Assembly (NCBI RefSeq): GCF_031844685.1
Contig: NZ_CP134605.1
Coordinates: forward strand, 4,833,001 to 4,897,000
From: Streptomyces sp. ITFR-21
GTDB lineage: Bacteria; Actinomycetota; Actinomycetes; Streptomycetales; Streptomycetaceae
Direction: 5' to 3'
Length of the DNA: 64,000 bases
How positions within the stretch are numbered: position 1 is the first letter of the stretch; each line of letters begins with the position of its first letter. The position numbers and the translations under genes were made by a program. This document shows positions 1 through 7,353 of this stretch, in pieces. The notes under the pieces were generated by a model. It saw nothing but the letters and a program-made list of their open reading frames with translations, did not search any database and was not told the DNA's origin.

Positions 1-187
1 CGGCCATCAGGGCGGTGTCACGGCTGCGCAGCGGACGGCGCAGCCAGCCCGGCTCGGCGGAGTGCGCCGCCAGCACCAGGGCTCGGTTGGTCACCGACTT
101 CGAGCCGGGCACCGTGACGGTCGCGTCCACGGCACCGGGCGCGGTCGGGGCCGGCCAGTGGCCGGCTTGCGCGGTGCGGTCGCTCAT
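1..187 (-). CDS. aroA: 3-phosphoshikimate 1-carboxyvinyltransferase (EPSP synthase), 5' end only
   Basis: The first 62 codons of the gene lie in the window and the rest runs off the left edge. The translation starts MSDRTAQAGHWPAP and reaches TVTVPGSKSVTNRALVLAA. This is the N-terminal PGSKS-x-TNRALVLAA signature of EPSP synthase, including the lysine that contacts phosphoenolpyruvate and shikimate 3-phosphate. The enzyme makes EPSP in the sixth step of the shikimate pathway. The ATG at 187 is the only start giving this register. The M50 peptidase gene lies upstream on the same strand, 147 bp away. Confidence 0.93.
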   Translation of the reverse strand, partial: MSDRTAQAGHWPAPTAPGAVDATVTVPGSKSVTNRALVLAAHSAEPGWLRRPLRSRDTALMA

Positions 188-334
188 GACGCCCAAGCCT
201 AGTGGCTGCGGTACAGGGGGATAAGTCGGCGAAACCGGCGAAACCGGCCGGAAACCGATGGGGATCACTCCCGGCCACTCCTGACCCTCGTGCACGGCGT
301 CCGCGAGGGGACGGCCGGCCCGCACCCCGGCGGC

Positions 335-1048
335 CTACCGCACGAGCAGCCAACGGGCGCCGCCGATCAGCGAGAACAGCGCGACGGCGTAGAAGAGGAG
401 CATCCACAGCGCCGCCGGGGTGCCGGTGAGCCGGGCCAGCTGGTCGGCGTCGGAGGAGCCGCCGCGCTCCCGCCGCCTGCCGCGCTGCAGCTCGGTGACC
501 GGCCGGGCGCCGCCGACCAGCAGGAACCACACCACCAGATACGCGAACGCGGCCTGGACCTGCGCGTCGGTCAGCCAGGAGACGAGCAGGAACAGCGCCC
601 CGGTGACCACCACGGTCAGCACGCCGTACGCGTTGCGGATCATCACCAGCATGACCAGGAGCAGCGCGGTGGCCCCCCACAGCAGCGCGGTGATGTGCCC
701 GGCGGCCAGCAGCGCGGCACCGGCCAGGCCCAGCAGCGGCGGGGCGGTGTAGCCGGCCGCCGCGGTCAGCACCATCCCGACGCCGTGCGGCTTGCCCCGG
801 GAGACGGTCAGACCGGAGGTGTCCGAGTGCAGCCGTATGCCGTTCAGCCGCCGGCCGCTCAGCAGCGCCACCAGGCCGTGGCCGCCCTCGTGCGCGATGG
901 TCACCGCGTTGCGGACGATCCGCCACACGCTCCGGGTCAGCACCGCGGCGAGCGCGAGCACGGCCGTGGCGCCGACCAGCCAGCGCGAGGGGTCCGGCTG
1001 GCCGCCGGTCAGGCGGTGCCACATCCCGGTGATGCTCGCGACGTTCAT
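335..1048 (-). CDS. M50 family membrane metallopeptidase
   Basis: A 237-residue membrane protein. It carries HEGGH at residues 53-57, the zinc-binding HExxH-like motif of M50 (site-2-protease-like) peptidases, inside the first hydrophobic region. Several more membrane segments follow, then a short charged linker (ELQRGRRRERGGSS) and a final C-terminal membrane helix. Such proteins cleave membrane substrates or act as uncharacterised B50-type peptidases in actinomycetes; no substrate is suggested by the neighbours. The ATG at 1048 begins MNVASITG. An upstream in-frame extension to 1180 is low complexity and was not used. It may be co-transcribed with aroA. Confidence 0.85.
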   Translation of the reverse strand: MNVASITGMWHRLTGGQPDPSRWLVGATAVLALAAVLTRSVWRIVRNAVTIAHEGGHGLVALLSGRRLNGIRLHSDTSGLTVSRGKPHGVGMVLTAAAGYTAPPLLGLAGAALLAAGHITALLWGATALLLVMLVMIRNAYGVLTVVVTGALFLLVSWLTDAQVQAAFAYLVVWFLLVGGARPVTELQRGRRRERGGSSDADQLARLTGTPAALWMLLFYAVALFSLIGGARWLLVR

Positions 1049-1183
1049 ACGGCGATCGTTCCTCTGCTTCCTGTGCTGCTTCCTGTGCTGTTTCCCGTGC
1101 GTCCTGCGTATGCCGTGCGGTGCCCTGCGTGCCGTGCCTCCCGCGCCGGGGCGGGGCCCCGCCGGGCCCGGTCCGGACACGGG

Positions 1184-1240
1184 CTCCGCCCCCGCACCCG
1201 CCCTCGCCCCCGCACCCGCCCCCGCCCCCGCAACCGTGCC
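1184..1240. repeat. C-rich degenerate tandem repeat in a divergent promoter region
   Basis: Between the divergent starts at 1048 and 1301 the plus strand carries successive CCCGCAC/CCCGCCC units (about six to seven, 6-7 bp each). The opposite strand has matching G-runs that could fold into a G-quadruplex. No clear -35/-10 pair was recognised. The rest of the 252-bp gap shows nothing else beyond the C/T-rich TTCCTGTGCTG direct repeats near 1068-1090. Confidence 0.5.
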
Positions 1241-1300
1241 GCTCCGTCGTCCCCCGGCCGGCTTTCCGTTCGGGGCCGCGGTCGTGGCAGTGTGTCAGCC

Positions 1301-2116
1301 ATGTGCGGTCGATACGTGGCGAGCCGGAAACCCGAGGATCTCGTGGACCTCTTCCAGGTCCGGAAGTGGGAACCCGCCGAGACCATCGCCCCCGATTGGA
1401 ACGTCGCCCCGACGAAAGAGGTCTTCGCGGTACTGGACCGTCCGATACGGGAGTCCGGTTCCCCGGCCCCGGTCCGGCAGCTGCGGGTGCTGCGCTGGGG
1501 GCTGGTCCCGTCCTGGGCCGCGTCCCCCGAGGGCGCCGCCCGGCTGATCAACGCCCGCGCCGAGACGGTGGCCGAGAAGCCGTCCTTCCGCCGGGCGCTC
1601 ACCGCCCGCCGCTGCCTGATACCCGCCGACGGCTACTACGAGTGGCTCACCGGCGCCCAGGAGCGGCAGCTGGAGGAGGAGGGCCGCAAGAAGCGCTCCC
1701 GCAAGCAGCCGTACTTCGTCACCCCCGCCGACGGCTCGGTGTTCGCGATGGCCGGCCTGTACGAGTTCTGGCGCGACCGGACGCTGCCCGACGACCACCC
1801 GCGCGCCTGGTGGACCACCTGCACGGTGGTGACCACCGCCGCCGAGACCGGCGACCTCGCCGGGTACCAGGGGCAGGGGCCGCGCTCGCTCGCCGACATC
1901 CACCCCCGGATGCCGCTGATGCTCACCCCCGACCGGTGGGCGGCCTGGCTGGATCCGGCCACCACCGACCCGGACCGGCTGCAGGGGCTGCTGGCCCCGC
2001 CGCCCCCGGGCCTGCTGCGGGCCTTCCCGGTCGGCACCGCGGTCAGCAGCGTGCGGAACAACGGCCCCGAGCTGGTCGAGGAGCTGGCGGCGCCCGAGGA
2101 GGAGACACTGTTCTGA
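1301..2116 (+). CDS. SRAP (SOS response-associated peptidase) family protein, HMCES/YedK-like
   Basis: A 271-residue protein beginning MCGRYVASR. Cys2, exposed after removal of Met1, is the residue that forms a thiazolidine crosslink with abasic sites in single-stranded DNA in this family. Other family landmarks are Asn34 (APDWNVAPT), RWGLVPSW, INARAET, Glu114 (GYYEW) and His201 (DIHPRMP). The expected role is to shield abasic sites and form or resolve DNA-protein crosslinks. The ATG at 1301 is fixed by the required MCGR start. The downstream hydrolase ATG overlaps its stop (ATGA-type), implying translational coupling. Confidence 0.95.
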   Translation: MCGRYVASRKPEDLVDLFQVRKWEPAETIAPDWNVAPTKEVFAVLDRPIRESGSPAPVRQLRVLRWGLVPSWAASPEGAARLINARAETVAEKPSFRRALTARRCLIPADGYYEWLTGAQERQLEEEGRKKRSRKQPYFVTPADGSVFAMAGLYEFWRDRTLPDDHPRAWWTTCTVVTTAAETGDLAGYQGQGPRSLADIHPRMPLMLTPDRWAAWLDPATTDPDRLQGLLAPPPPGLLRAFPVGTAVSSVRNNGPELVEELAAPEEETLF

Positions 2117-2880
2117 TGGTTCAGAAGGCTCAGCGGACTCCCACCGCCCGGCGGGCTGCGCAGGAGGGGCCGGCGCCGACCGCCCGGCAGGTCCCGACGC
2201 CCCCGACGGCCCCGACCGCCCGGCAGGCCCCGACCGCCCGGCAGACGGTCGCCACCCCGGTCGGCGACGCCCGGATCAGCTGGTACGAGGCCGCCGGCGC
2301 CCGCGGTGTGCTGGCGCTCTCGCACGGCGCCGGCGGCGGCGTCGAGGCCCGGGACCTGGCGGCACTGGCCACCGCGCTGCCCCCGTACGGGGTGACCGTC
2401 GCGCTGGTCGAGCAGCCCTGGCGGGTCGCCGGGAAGAAGGTGGCGCCCGCGCCCAGGACGCTGGACGCCGCCTGGAGCGCGCTGTGGCCCGCTCTCGCCG
2501 GTCCGTCACTGCCCGTGGTGGCCGGCGGACGCAGCGCGGGCGCCCGGGTCGCCTGCCGTACCGCCGGTCCGCTGGGCGCCGCCGCCGTCCTCGCGCTGGC
2601 CTTCCCGCTGCACCCGCCCGGCCGTCCGGACACGTCCCGGGCCGACGAGCTGGCGCTGGCCGCCGGCGCCGGTCCGCTGCTCGTCGTCCAGGGCGGCAAC
2701 GACCCGTTCGGCCGCCCCGGCGATTTCCCGCCGGCCCACCGCCCCGCGGAGATCCCCTTCGCCGACCACGGCTTCGCCGTCCCCAAGCGGGCCCCCCTCA
2801 CCCAGGAGGCCGCACTGCTCCGGCTGACCGGGACCGTCCGCGCCTGGCTGACCGGGCTCGGCCACATCCGCCGGGAATGA
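2116..2880 (+). CDS. Alpha/beta-hydrolase family protein (KANL3/Tex30-like)
   Basis: A 254-residue protein. Residues 1-45 are a low-complexity Pro/Thr/Ala/Arg/Gln stretch with repeated PTARQ-like units. The core follows: SHGAGGG oxyanion loop, GGRSAGARVA nucleophile elbow (GxSxG), a late VQGGNDPFG strand-loop, and DHGFAVPK supplying the catalytic His. This matches the KANL3/Tex30 group of dienelactone-hydrolase-like folds; the substrate is unknown. It overlaps the SRAP stop by 1 bp. Its last codons contain the -35 element of the sigR promoter. The repetitive N-terminus may be unstructured. Confidence 0.8.
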   Translation: MVQKAQRTPTARRAAQEGPAPTARQVPTPPTAPTARQAPTARQTVATPVGDARISWYEAAGARGVLALSHGAGGGVEARDLAALATALPPYGVTVALVEQPWRVAGKKVAPAPRTLDAAWSALWPALAGPSLPVVAGGRSAGARVACRTAGPLGAAAVLALAFPLHPPGRPDTSRADELALAAGAGPLLVVQGGNDPFGRPGDFPPAHRPAEIPFADHGFAVPKRAPLTQEAALLRLTGTVRAWLTGLGHIRRE

Positions 2881-2899
2881 CGGCGGCAACCTCTGTGTT
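2873..2899 (+). promoter_or_regulatory. Sigma-R-dependent promoter of sigR
   Basis: GGGAAT at 2873-2878 and GTT at 2897-2899 are separated by exactly 18 bp. This is the consensus for sigma-R (GGAAT-N18-GTT). The -35 element overlaps the last codon of the hydrolase gene. A start about 6-8 nt after GTT would include the upstream in-frame starts at 2929 (GTG) and 2947 (ATG). Confidence 0.9.
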
Positions 2900-2946
2900 A
2901 CGTAAGCCGACAGGATCGCCACCGGGGTGTGAGGAGAGGCAGCCGC

Positions 2947-3135
2947 ATGGTTTCAGCCGCATGCCGGCCCAGCGCGAAGGGCAACGCGCAGCCGGCCGCA
3001 GCCGTGCCGTACCTGGACTGGAGCCAGTGGTCCAGCAAGGATGACGGCAAGGCCACATCGGGCATGCCCATCCCCGGTGCAATATCCTCCCAGACGAGCG
3101 TGTCCACTTTGGGGCGCGCTGGCGTTTCTGAGGAG
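2947..3135 (+). other. In-frame N-terminal extension of SigR (sigma-R' form)
   Basis: The frame stays open for 63 codons upstream of the main start, with start codons at 2929 (GTG), 2947 (ATG) and 3064 (ATG). In S. coelicolor a transcript from the sigma-R-dependent promoter is known to yield an extended, unstable sigma-R' of about 55 extra residues. The same layout is visible here. The extension has no recognised domain and is Gly/Ser/Ala-rich. Treat it as an alternative start of the sigR CDS, not a separate gene. Confidence 0.7.
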
Positions 3136-3801
3136 GTGGGTCCGGTCACCGGCACCGACGACAGCACGGCGGAAACCGCGGGTGCGTCCGGCCAGGCGGC
3201 ACAGGAGAGCGAGGCGGAGCGCAGCGAGCGCTTCGAGCGGGACGCCTTGAGCTTCCTCGACCAGATGTACTCGGCCGCGCTGCGGATGACCCGCAATCCG
3301 GCCGACGCGGAGGACCTGGTGCAGGAGACGTACGCGAAGGCGTACGCGTCGTTCCACCAGTTCCGTGAGGGCACCAACCTGAAGGCATGGCTGTACCGCA
3401 TCCTCACCAACAGCTTCATCAACTCCTACCGCAAGAAGCAGCGGGAGCCGCTGCGCAGCGGCTCGGAGGACATCGAGGACTGGCAGCTGGCCCGCGCCGA
3501 GTCGCACATGTCGACCGGTCTGCGCTCCGCCGAGTCGCAGGCGCTCGACCACCTGCCCGACTCGGACGTGAAGTCCGCGCTTCAGGCGATCCCGGAGGAG
3601 TTCCGCATCGCGGTCTACCTCGCGGACGTCGAGGGCTTTGCGTACAAGGAGATCGCGGACATCATGGGAACGCCCATCGGTACGGTGATGTCCAGGCTGC
3701 ACCGCGGGCGTCGCCAGCTGCGCGAGCTGCTGGAGGACTACGCCCGGGACCGCGGGCTCGTCCCGGCGGGCGCGGGAGATCAGAAGGGCGCGGATTCATG
3801 A
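3136..3801 (+). CDS. sigR: RNA polymerase sigma factor SigR (ECF, thiol-oxidative stress)
   Basis: An ECF sigma factor of 221 residues from the GTG at 3136. Region 2 reads FLDQMYSAALRMTRNPADAEDLVQE and region 4 includes FAYKEIADIMGTPIGTVMSRLHRGRRQLRE. It directs transcription of thioredoxin, mycothiol and other thiol-homeostasis genes under disulfide stress, and activates its own promoter. The start is uncertain because the Shine-Dalgarno-like AGGAGG runs into the GTG; a longer form from 2947 is also expected. The stop overlaps the rsrA ATG (TCATGA), so sigma factor and anti-sigma factor are translationally coupled. Confidence 0.93.
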   Translation: MGPVTGTDDSTAETAGASGQAAQESEAERSERFERDALSFLDQMYSAALRMTRNPADAEDLVQETYAKAYASFHQFREGTNLKAWLYRILTNSFINSYRKKQREPLRSGSEDIEDWQLARAESHMSTGLRSAESQALDHLPDSDVKSALQAIPEEFRIAVYLADVEGFAYKEIADIMGTPIGTVMSRLHRGRRQLRELLEDYARDRGLVPAGAGDQKGADS

Positions 3802-4103
3802 GCTGCGGCAAGGCACATGAGACGGACTGCTCCGAGGTGCTGGGCCACCTCTACGAGTATCTCGACGACGAGATGTCCGCGGAGTCCTGCGCCAAGTTCC
3901 AGGAGCACTTCGAGGAGTGCCAGGCCTGCCTGGAGAAGTACGGGCTGGAGCAGGCCGTCAAGAAGCTGGTGAAACGGTGCTGCGGCTCCGACGACGTACC
4001 CCGTGACCTGCGGTCGAAGGTGATGATGCGGATCGAGCTGATCCGCGCCGGCCGGGGCGCCCCCGAGGCCGACGCCTTCACCGAGGCACCCACCGCCACC
4101 TGA
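3798..4103 (+). CDS. rsrA: Redox-sensing zinc anti-sigma factor RsrA
   Basis: A 101-residue ZAS-family anti-sigma factor. Cys11, His37, Cys41 and Cys44 form the zinc site (HFEECQAC is the HxxxCxxC motif), with further cysteines at 3, 31, 61 and 62. Reduced RsrA holds SigR inactive. Oxidation forms a disulfide (Cys11 with Cys41 or Cys44 in the studied homologue), expels zinc and frees SigR. The cysteine positions match the S. coelicolor protein. The ATG overlaps the sigR stop by 4 bp. Confidence 0.95.
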   Translation: MSCGKAHETDCSEVLGHLYEYLDDEMSAESCAKFQEHFEECQACLEKYGLEQAVKKLVKRCCGSDDVPRDLRSKVMMRIELIRAGRGAPEADAFTEAPTAT

Positions 4104-4127
4104 CCCGTCCCCCTCTTTCCCCTCCTC

Positions 4128-4151
4128 CGCATCACCCGTGCGGGTGGTGCG
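4128..4151 (+). terminator. Hairpin downstream of rsrA
   Basis: CGCATCACCCG at 4128-4138 pairs with CGGGTGGTGCG at 4141-4151, with one G-U wobble and a very short loop. It lies 25 bp after the rsrA stop. Confidence 0.55.
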
Positions 4152-4239
4152 TCGTGCACCCGCCTCCGCCTGGGTGGGTGCACTTATGCCTCCCCACCTG
4201 GGCATGGTTGGATGCCCGCGGGGATGGCAAGGAGGTCGG

Positions 4240-4351
4240 GTGGGGACAACGGCCAAAGTGTGCAAGGTTGGTGTCGTACGGGGTGGTGCGGAGGCCGTAC
4301 GGGGGCGAGATCGTGGTGCGGGAAGGCGACGTCCTGGCAGTGATCGGCTGA
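4240..4351 (+). pseudogene. Possible remnant of a biotin/lipoyl-carrier protein gene
   Basis: The frame ending at the TGA at 4349-4351 reads GGEIVVREGDVLAVIG. This strongly resembles the end of small actinobacterial biotin/lipoyl-attachment proteins, which typically close with EGDVLAVI. The expected upstream parts are absent, including the ESMKMEI-type biotinylation motif; the preceding codons (RPKCARLVSYGVVRRPY) do not align. No good ribosome-binding site was seen. The simplest reading is a gene decayed to its last 15 or so codons. A chance match or a tiny new ORF cannot be excluded. Confidence 0.4.
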
Positions 4352-4372
4352 GCGGGCAGGCGGGAAACGACG

Positions 4373-5377
4373 TTGAAGATCTTCGGAAGAGTGCGGCACC
4401 GGCCGTCGCCCACCTGGCGGCAGGCCACCGACCGGGCGTTCTCACTGATCGACGACGGCCGTTACGAGGACGCGGGCGCGCTGCTGACCCGGGCCGCCGA
4501 CCTGGAGCCGTGGCTGTCGGAGTCGTGGTACAACCTGGCGCTGCTGCACAAGTTCCGGCACGACTGGACGCAGGCCCGGATCGCCGGGCTGCGGGCCGTC
4601 GCGCTGCTGGACCGCCCGGCGGGCGCCCCTGACTGGTGGAACCTCGGCATCGCCGCCACCGCGCTGCAGGACTGGCCGCTGGCCCGGCGCTCCTGGCAGG
4701 CGTACGGGCTGCGGCTGCCGGCCGGCACCGCGGTGCGCGGCGGCGAGGAGTCGGTCCGGCTGCCGCTGGGCAGCGCCGCCGCCCGGCTGTCCCCGGAGGG
4801 GGAGGCCGAGGTGGTGTGGGGCCGGCGCCTCGACCCGGCCCGGATCGAGGTGCTGTCCATCCCGCTGCCGTCGTCCGGCCGCCGCTGGGGCGAGGTCGTC
4901 CTGCACGACGGGGTGCCGCACGGCGAACGCGCCACCGAAGGCGCCGCGGGCGGTGCGGTCTACCCGGTCTTCGACGAGATCGAGCTGTGGGCGCCGTCCC
5001 CGGTGCCGACCTGGCTGGTGCTGCTGGAGGCGGCCGAGGAGTCCGACCGCAACGCCTTGGAGCGGCTGGCCGCCGAGGCCGGCTACGCGGCCGAGGACTG
5101 GTCGTCGTCGGTGCGGCTGCTGTGCCGCACCTGTTCGGAGAGCCGGATGCCGACCGACGACGGGTCGTCGACCACCCGCGACCCGCACGACCACGGCGAA
5201 CCGGGTCACCCCGGCCATCTGAGCCATCTGAGCCCCGGCAGCGAGGACGTGCCGTGGTCCCCGGAGCGCGAGTGCGGCATCGCCGCCCCGGCCGCCCTGG
5301 TGCACGGCCTGCTCGACGGCTGGGTCGCCGACAGCCCGGACACCCGCGACTGGCGGGACCTCGAAGAGGTCTGCTGA
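4373..5377 (+). CDS. Tetratricopeptide repeat protein
   Basis: A 334-residue cytoplasmic protein from a TTG start (MKIFGRVRHRP). Residues about 12-110 contain TPR-like helices (AFSLIDDGRYEDAGALLTRAADLEP, LSESWYNLALLHKFRHDWTQARIAGLRAV, WWNLGIAATALQDWPLARRSW). A beta-rich domain follows, then a CRTCSESRMP motif with two cysteines. The C-terminal part is His/Ser/Gly-rich (DPHDHGEPGHPGHLSHLSPG). Specific partners cannot be deduced. Peptide deformylase follows on the same strand after about 200 bp. Confidence 0.75.
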   Translation: MKIFGRVRHRPSPTWRQATDRAFSLIDDGRYEDAGALLTRAADLEPWLSESWYNLALLHKFRHDWTQARIAGLRAVALLDRPAGAPDWWNLGIAATALQDWPLARRSWQAYGLRLPAGTAVRGGEESVRLPLGSAAARLSPEGEAEVVWGRRLDPARIEVLSIPLPSSGRRWGEVVLHDGVPHGERATEGAAGGAVYPVFDEIELWAPSPVPTWLVLLEAAEESDRNALERLAAEAGYAAEDWSSSVRLLCRTCSESRMPTDDGSSTTRDPHDHGEPGHPGHLSHLSPGSEDVPWSPERECGIAAPAALVHGLLDGWVADSPDTRDWRDLEEVC

Positions 5378-5584
5378 TGTCGCGGGTCTGCTGATGCCGC
5401 GCCGGTCCGCCTGCGGGCGCTTCGGCCCGGCGCCGGCACCCGGCCGTGCCCGGCCGCCCGTTCCCGGCGCTCTCCGGGTGTTTCCCCTTTCGACACCTGG
5501 GCGCCCTTGGGGCCCACCGGCACCGGCCGGGGCCCCGTACCCTTGGGAGGATCGTTGACGGTTCCCGGAAGGCGTACGGCGCAG

Positions 5585-6208
5585 ATGTCCCAGCAGCAGA
5601 CTGAGCACGGCCAGGAGTTCCTCGATGACGTCACGGACGCCGAGGCGCGCGAGCAGGCGTACCGCGAGCGTGGCACCGTCCGCCCGATCACCGTGGTCGG
5701 CAACCCGGTGCTGCACCGGGAGTGCAGGGACGTCACCGTCTTCGACGACGAACTGGCCGCGCTGATCGACGACATGTTCGCCTCGCAGCGGGCGGCGGAG
5801 GGCGTGGGCCTGGCCGCCAACCAGATCGGGGTGGACCTCAAGGTCTTCGTCTACGACTGCCCCGACGACGACAACGAGCGGCACGTCGGTGTGGTCTGCA
5901 ACCCGGTGGTCGAGGAACTGCCCGCCGACCAGCGGCACTTGGACGACTCCAACGAGGGCTGCCTGTCGGTGCCCGGCGCCTACATGGAACTGCCGCGGCC
6001 CGACTACGCGGTGGTACGCGGCCAGGACGCCAAGGGCAACCCGATCCGGGTGCACGGCCGCGGCTACTTCGCCCGCTGCCTCCAGCACGAGACCGACCAC
6101 CTGTACGGGCGGCTCTACATCGACCGGCTCTCCAGGCGGGAGCGCAAGGACGTGCTGCGCCAGATGGCCGAGGCCACACCGAAGTTCGCGACCGTCCCGA
6201 ACGACTGA
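5585..6208 (+). CDS. def: Peptide deformylase
   Basis: A 207-residue metalloenzyme that removes the N-formyl group from nascent proteins. All three family motifs are present: GVGLAANQIG (motif 1), EGCLSVPG with metal ligand Cys126 (motif 2), and QHETDH at residues 167-172, where His168 and His172 bind metal and Glu169 is catalytic. About 35 residues precede the core (MSQQQTEHGQEFLDDVTDAEAREQAYRE), as in other Streptomyces versions. The ATG at 5585 is preferred; an upstream ATG at 5507 would add Gly/Pro-rich sequence without a plausible ribosome-binding site. Confidence 0.95.
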   Translation: MSQQQTEHGQEFLDDVTDAEAREQAYRERGTVRPITVVGNPVLHRECRDVTVFDDELAALIDDMFASQRAAEGVGLAANQIGVDLKVFVYDCPDDDNERHVGVVCNPVVEELPADQRHLDDSNEGCLSVPGAYMELPRPDYAVVRGQDAKGNPIRVHGRGYFARCLQHETDHLYGRLYIDRLSRRERKDVLRQMAEATPKFATVPND

Positions 6209-6215
6209 CGCCGCT

Positions 6216-6298
6216 CGGGACGGCCGGTGCAGGGGGACCGCCGTAGCCCGGCCGCCGGGCCGGGACCATCGGCGGCGGGGGCGCAACCGGCCGTCCCG
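6216..6298. terminator. Terminator region between convergent def and nrdB
   Basis: CGGGACGGCCGGT at 6216-6228 is fully complementary to ACCGGCCGTCCCG at 6286-6298. An inner hairpin GCCCGG/CCGGGC lies at 6246-6260. The structure fills most of the 110-bp gap between the two convergent stops and could work in both directions. Confidence 0.6.
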
Positions 6299-6318
6299 GC
6301 CGCCCCGGCCGTTCCGGG

Positions 6319-7353
6319 CTAGAAGTCCTCGTCGAGGGCCACCGAGCCCTCGACGGCGACCTGGTAGGCCGACGGCCGCCGCTCGAAGAAGTTCGTCAGC
6401 TCCTGGACCCCCTGCAACTCCATGAAGGAGAACGGGTTCTGGGAGCCGTACACCGGCGCGAAGCCCAGCCGGACCAGGCGCTGGTCGGCGACGCACTCCA
6501 GGTACGCCCGCATCGACTCGGTGTTCATCCCGGGCAGCCCGTCCCCGCACAGGTCCCGGCCGAACTGCAACTCCGCCTCGACGGCCTCGCGCAGCATGTC
6601 GGTGACCTGCCGCCCCAACTCCTCGTCGAACAGCTCCGGTTCCTCTGTGCGGACGGTGTCCACCACGTCGAAGGCGAAGCCCATGTGCATCGTCTCGTCG
6701 CGGAACACCCAGTTGGTGCCGGTCGCCAGGCCGTGCAGCAGCCCGCGGGAGCGGAACCAGTAGACGTACGCGAAGGCCCCGTAGAAGAACAGGCCCTCGA
6801 TGCAGGCGGCGAAGCAGATCAGGTTGAGCAGGAAGTGGCGGCGGTCGGCCCGCGAGCCGAGCCGGTCGACGGACTCCACCGAGTCCATCCAGCGGAAGCA
6901 GAACTGCGCCTTCTCCCGGATGGACGGGATGCTCTCCACCGCCGCGAAGGCCGCCGTGCGGTCCGCCGGATCGGGCAGGTAGGTGTCCAGCAGCGTCAGG
7001 TAGAACTGGACGTGCACGGCCTCCTCGAACAGCTGGCGGGACAGGTACAGCCGCGCCTCGGGGGAGTTGACGTGCTTGTAGAGGGTGAGCACCAAATTGT
7101 TGGCCACGATCGAGTCGCCGGTGGCGAAGAACGCCACCAGCCGGCCGATCAGGTGCTGCTCCGCGGCACTGAGCCGGGCGAGGTCGGCGACGTCGGAGTG
7201 CAGGTCGACCTCCTCCACCGTCCAGGTGTTCTTGATGGCGTCGCGGTAGCGCTCGTAAAAGTCGGGGTAGCGCATCGGACGCAGGGTCAGTTCGAAGCCC
7301 GGGTCGAGCAGGTTCTTCCGCGCGGCGGCGGGGGCCGGGGCGGTGCTGGTCAT
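6319..7353 (-). CDS. nrdB: Ribonucleoside-diphosphate reductase class Ia, beta subunit
   Basis: A 344-residue small subunit that houses the diiron-tyrosyl radical cofactor. Diiron motifs include LFEEAVHVQFY (ExxH) and FRDETMHMGFAF (ExxH); the C-terminus ends VALDEDF, the acidic tail that docks onto NrdA. With NrdA it reduces ribonucleoside diphosphates to deoxyribonucleotides. Its ATG overlaps the nrdA stop (TAATG), so the two subunits are translationally coupled. In S. coelicolor a third gene, nrdS (AraC-like), follows nrdB; here the gene ends against def with no room for it. Confidence 0.95.
   Translation of the reverse strand: MTSTAPAPAAARKNLLDPGFELTLRPMRYPDFYERYRDAIKNTWTVEEVDLHSDVADLARLSAAEQHLIGRLVAFFATGDSIVANNLVLTLYKHVNSPEARLYLSRQLFEEAVHVQFYLTLLDTYLPDPADRTAAFAAVESIPSIREKAQFCFRWMDSVESVDRLGSRADRRHFLLNLICFAACIEGLFFYGAFAYVYWFRSRGLLHGLATGTNWVFRDETMHMGFAFDVVDTVRTEEPELFDEELGRQVTDMLREAVEAELQFGRDLCGDGLPGMNTESMRAYLECVADQRLVRLGFAPVYGSQNPFSFMELQGVQELTNFFERRPSAYQVAVEGSVALDEDF

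Noticed and set aside
290..1300. Upstream in-frame extension of the SRAP gene
   Set aside because: The family needs Cys2 directly after the initiator Met, so the true start is 1301. The extension overlaps the M50 gene antisense.
4442..6550. A 702-codon open frame on the minus strand opposite the TPR and deformylase genes
   Set aside because: It mirrors two well-recognised plus-strand genes and gives low-complexity protein with no motif.
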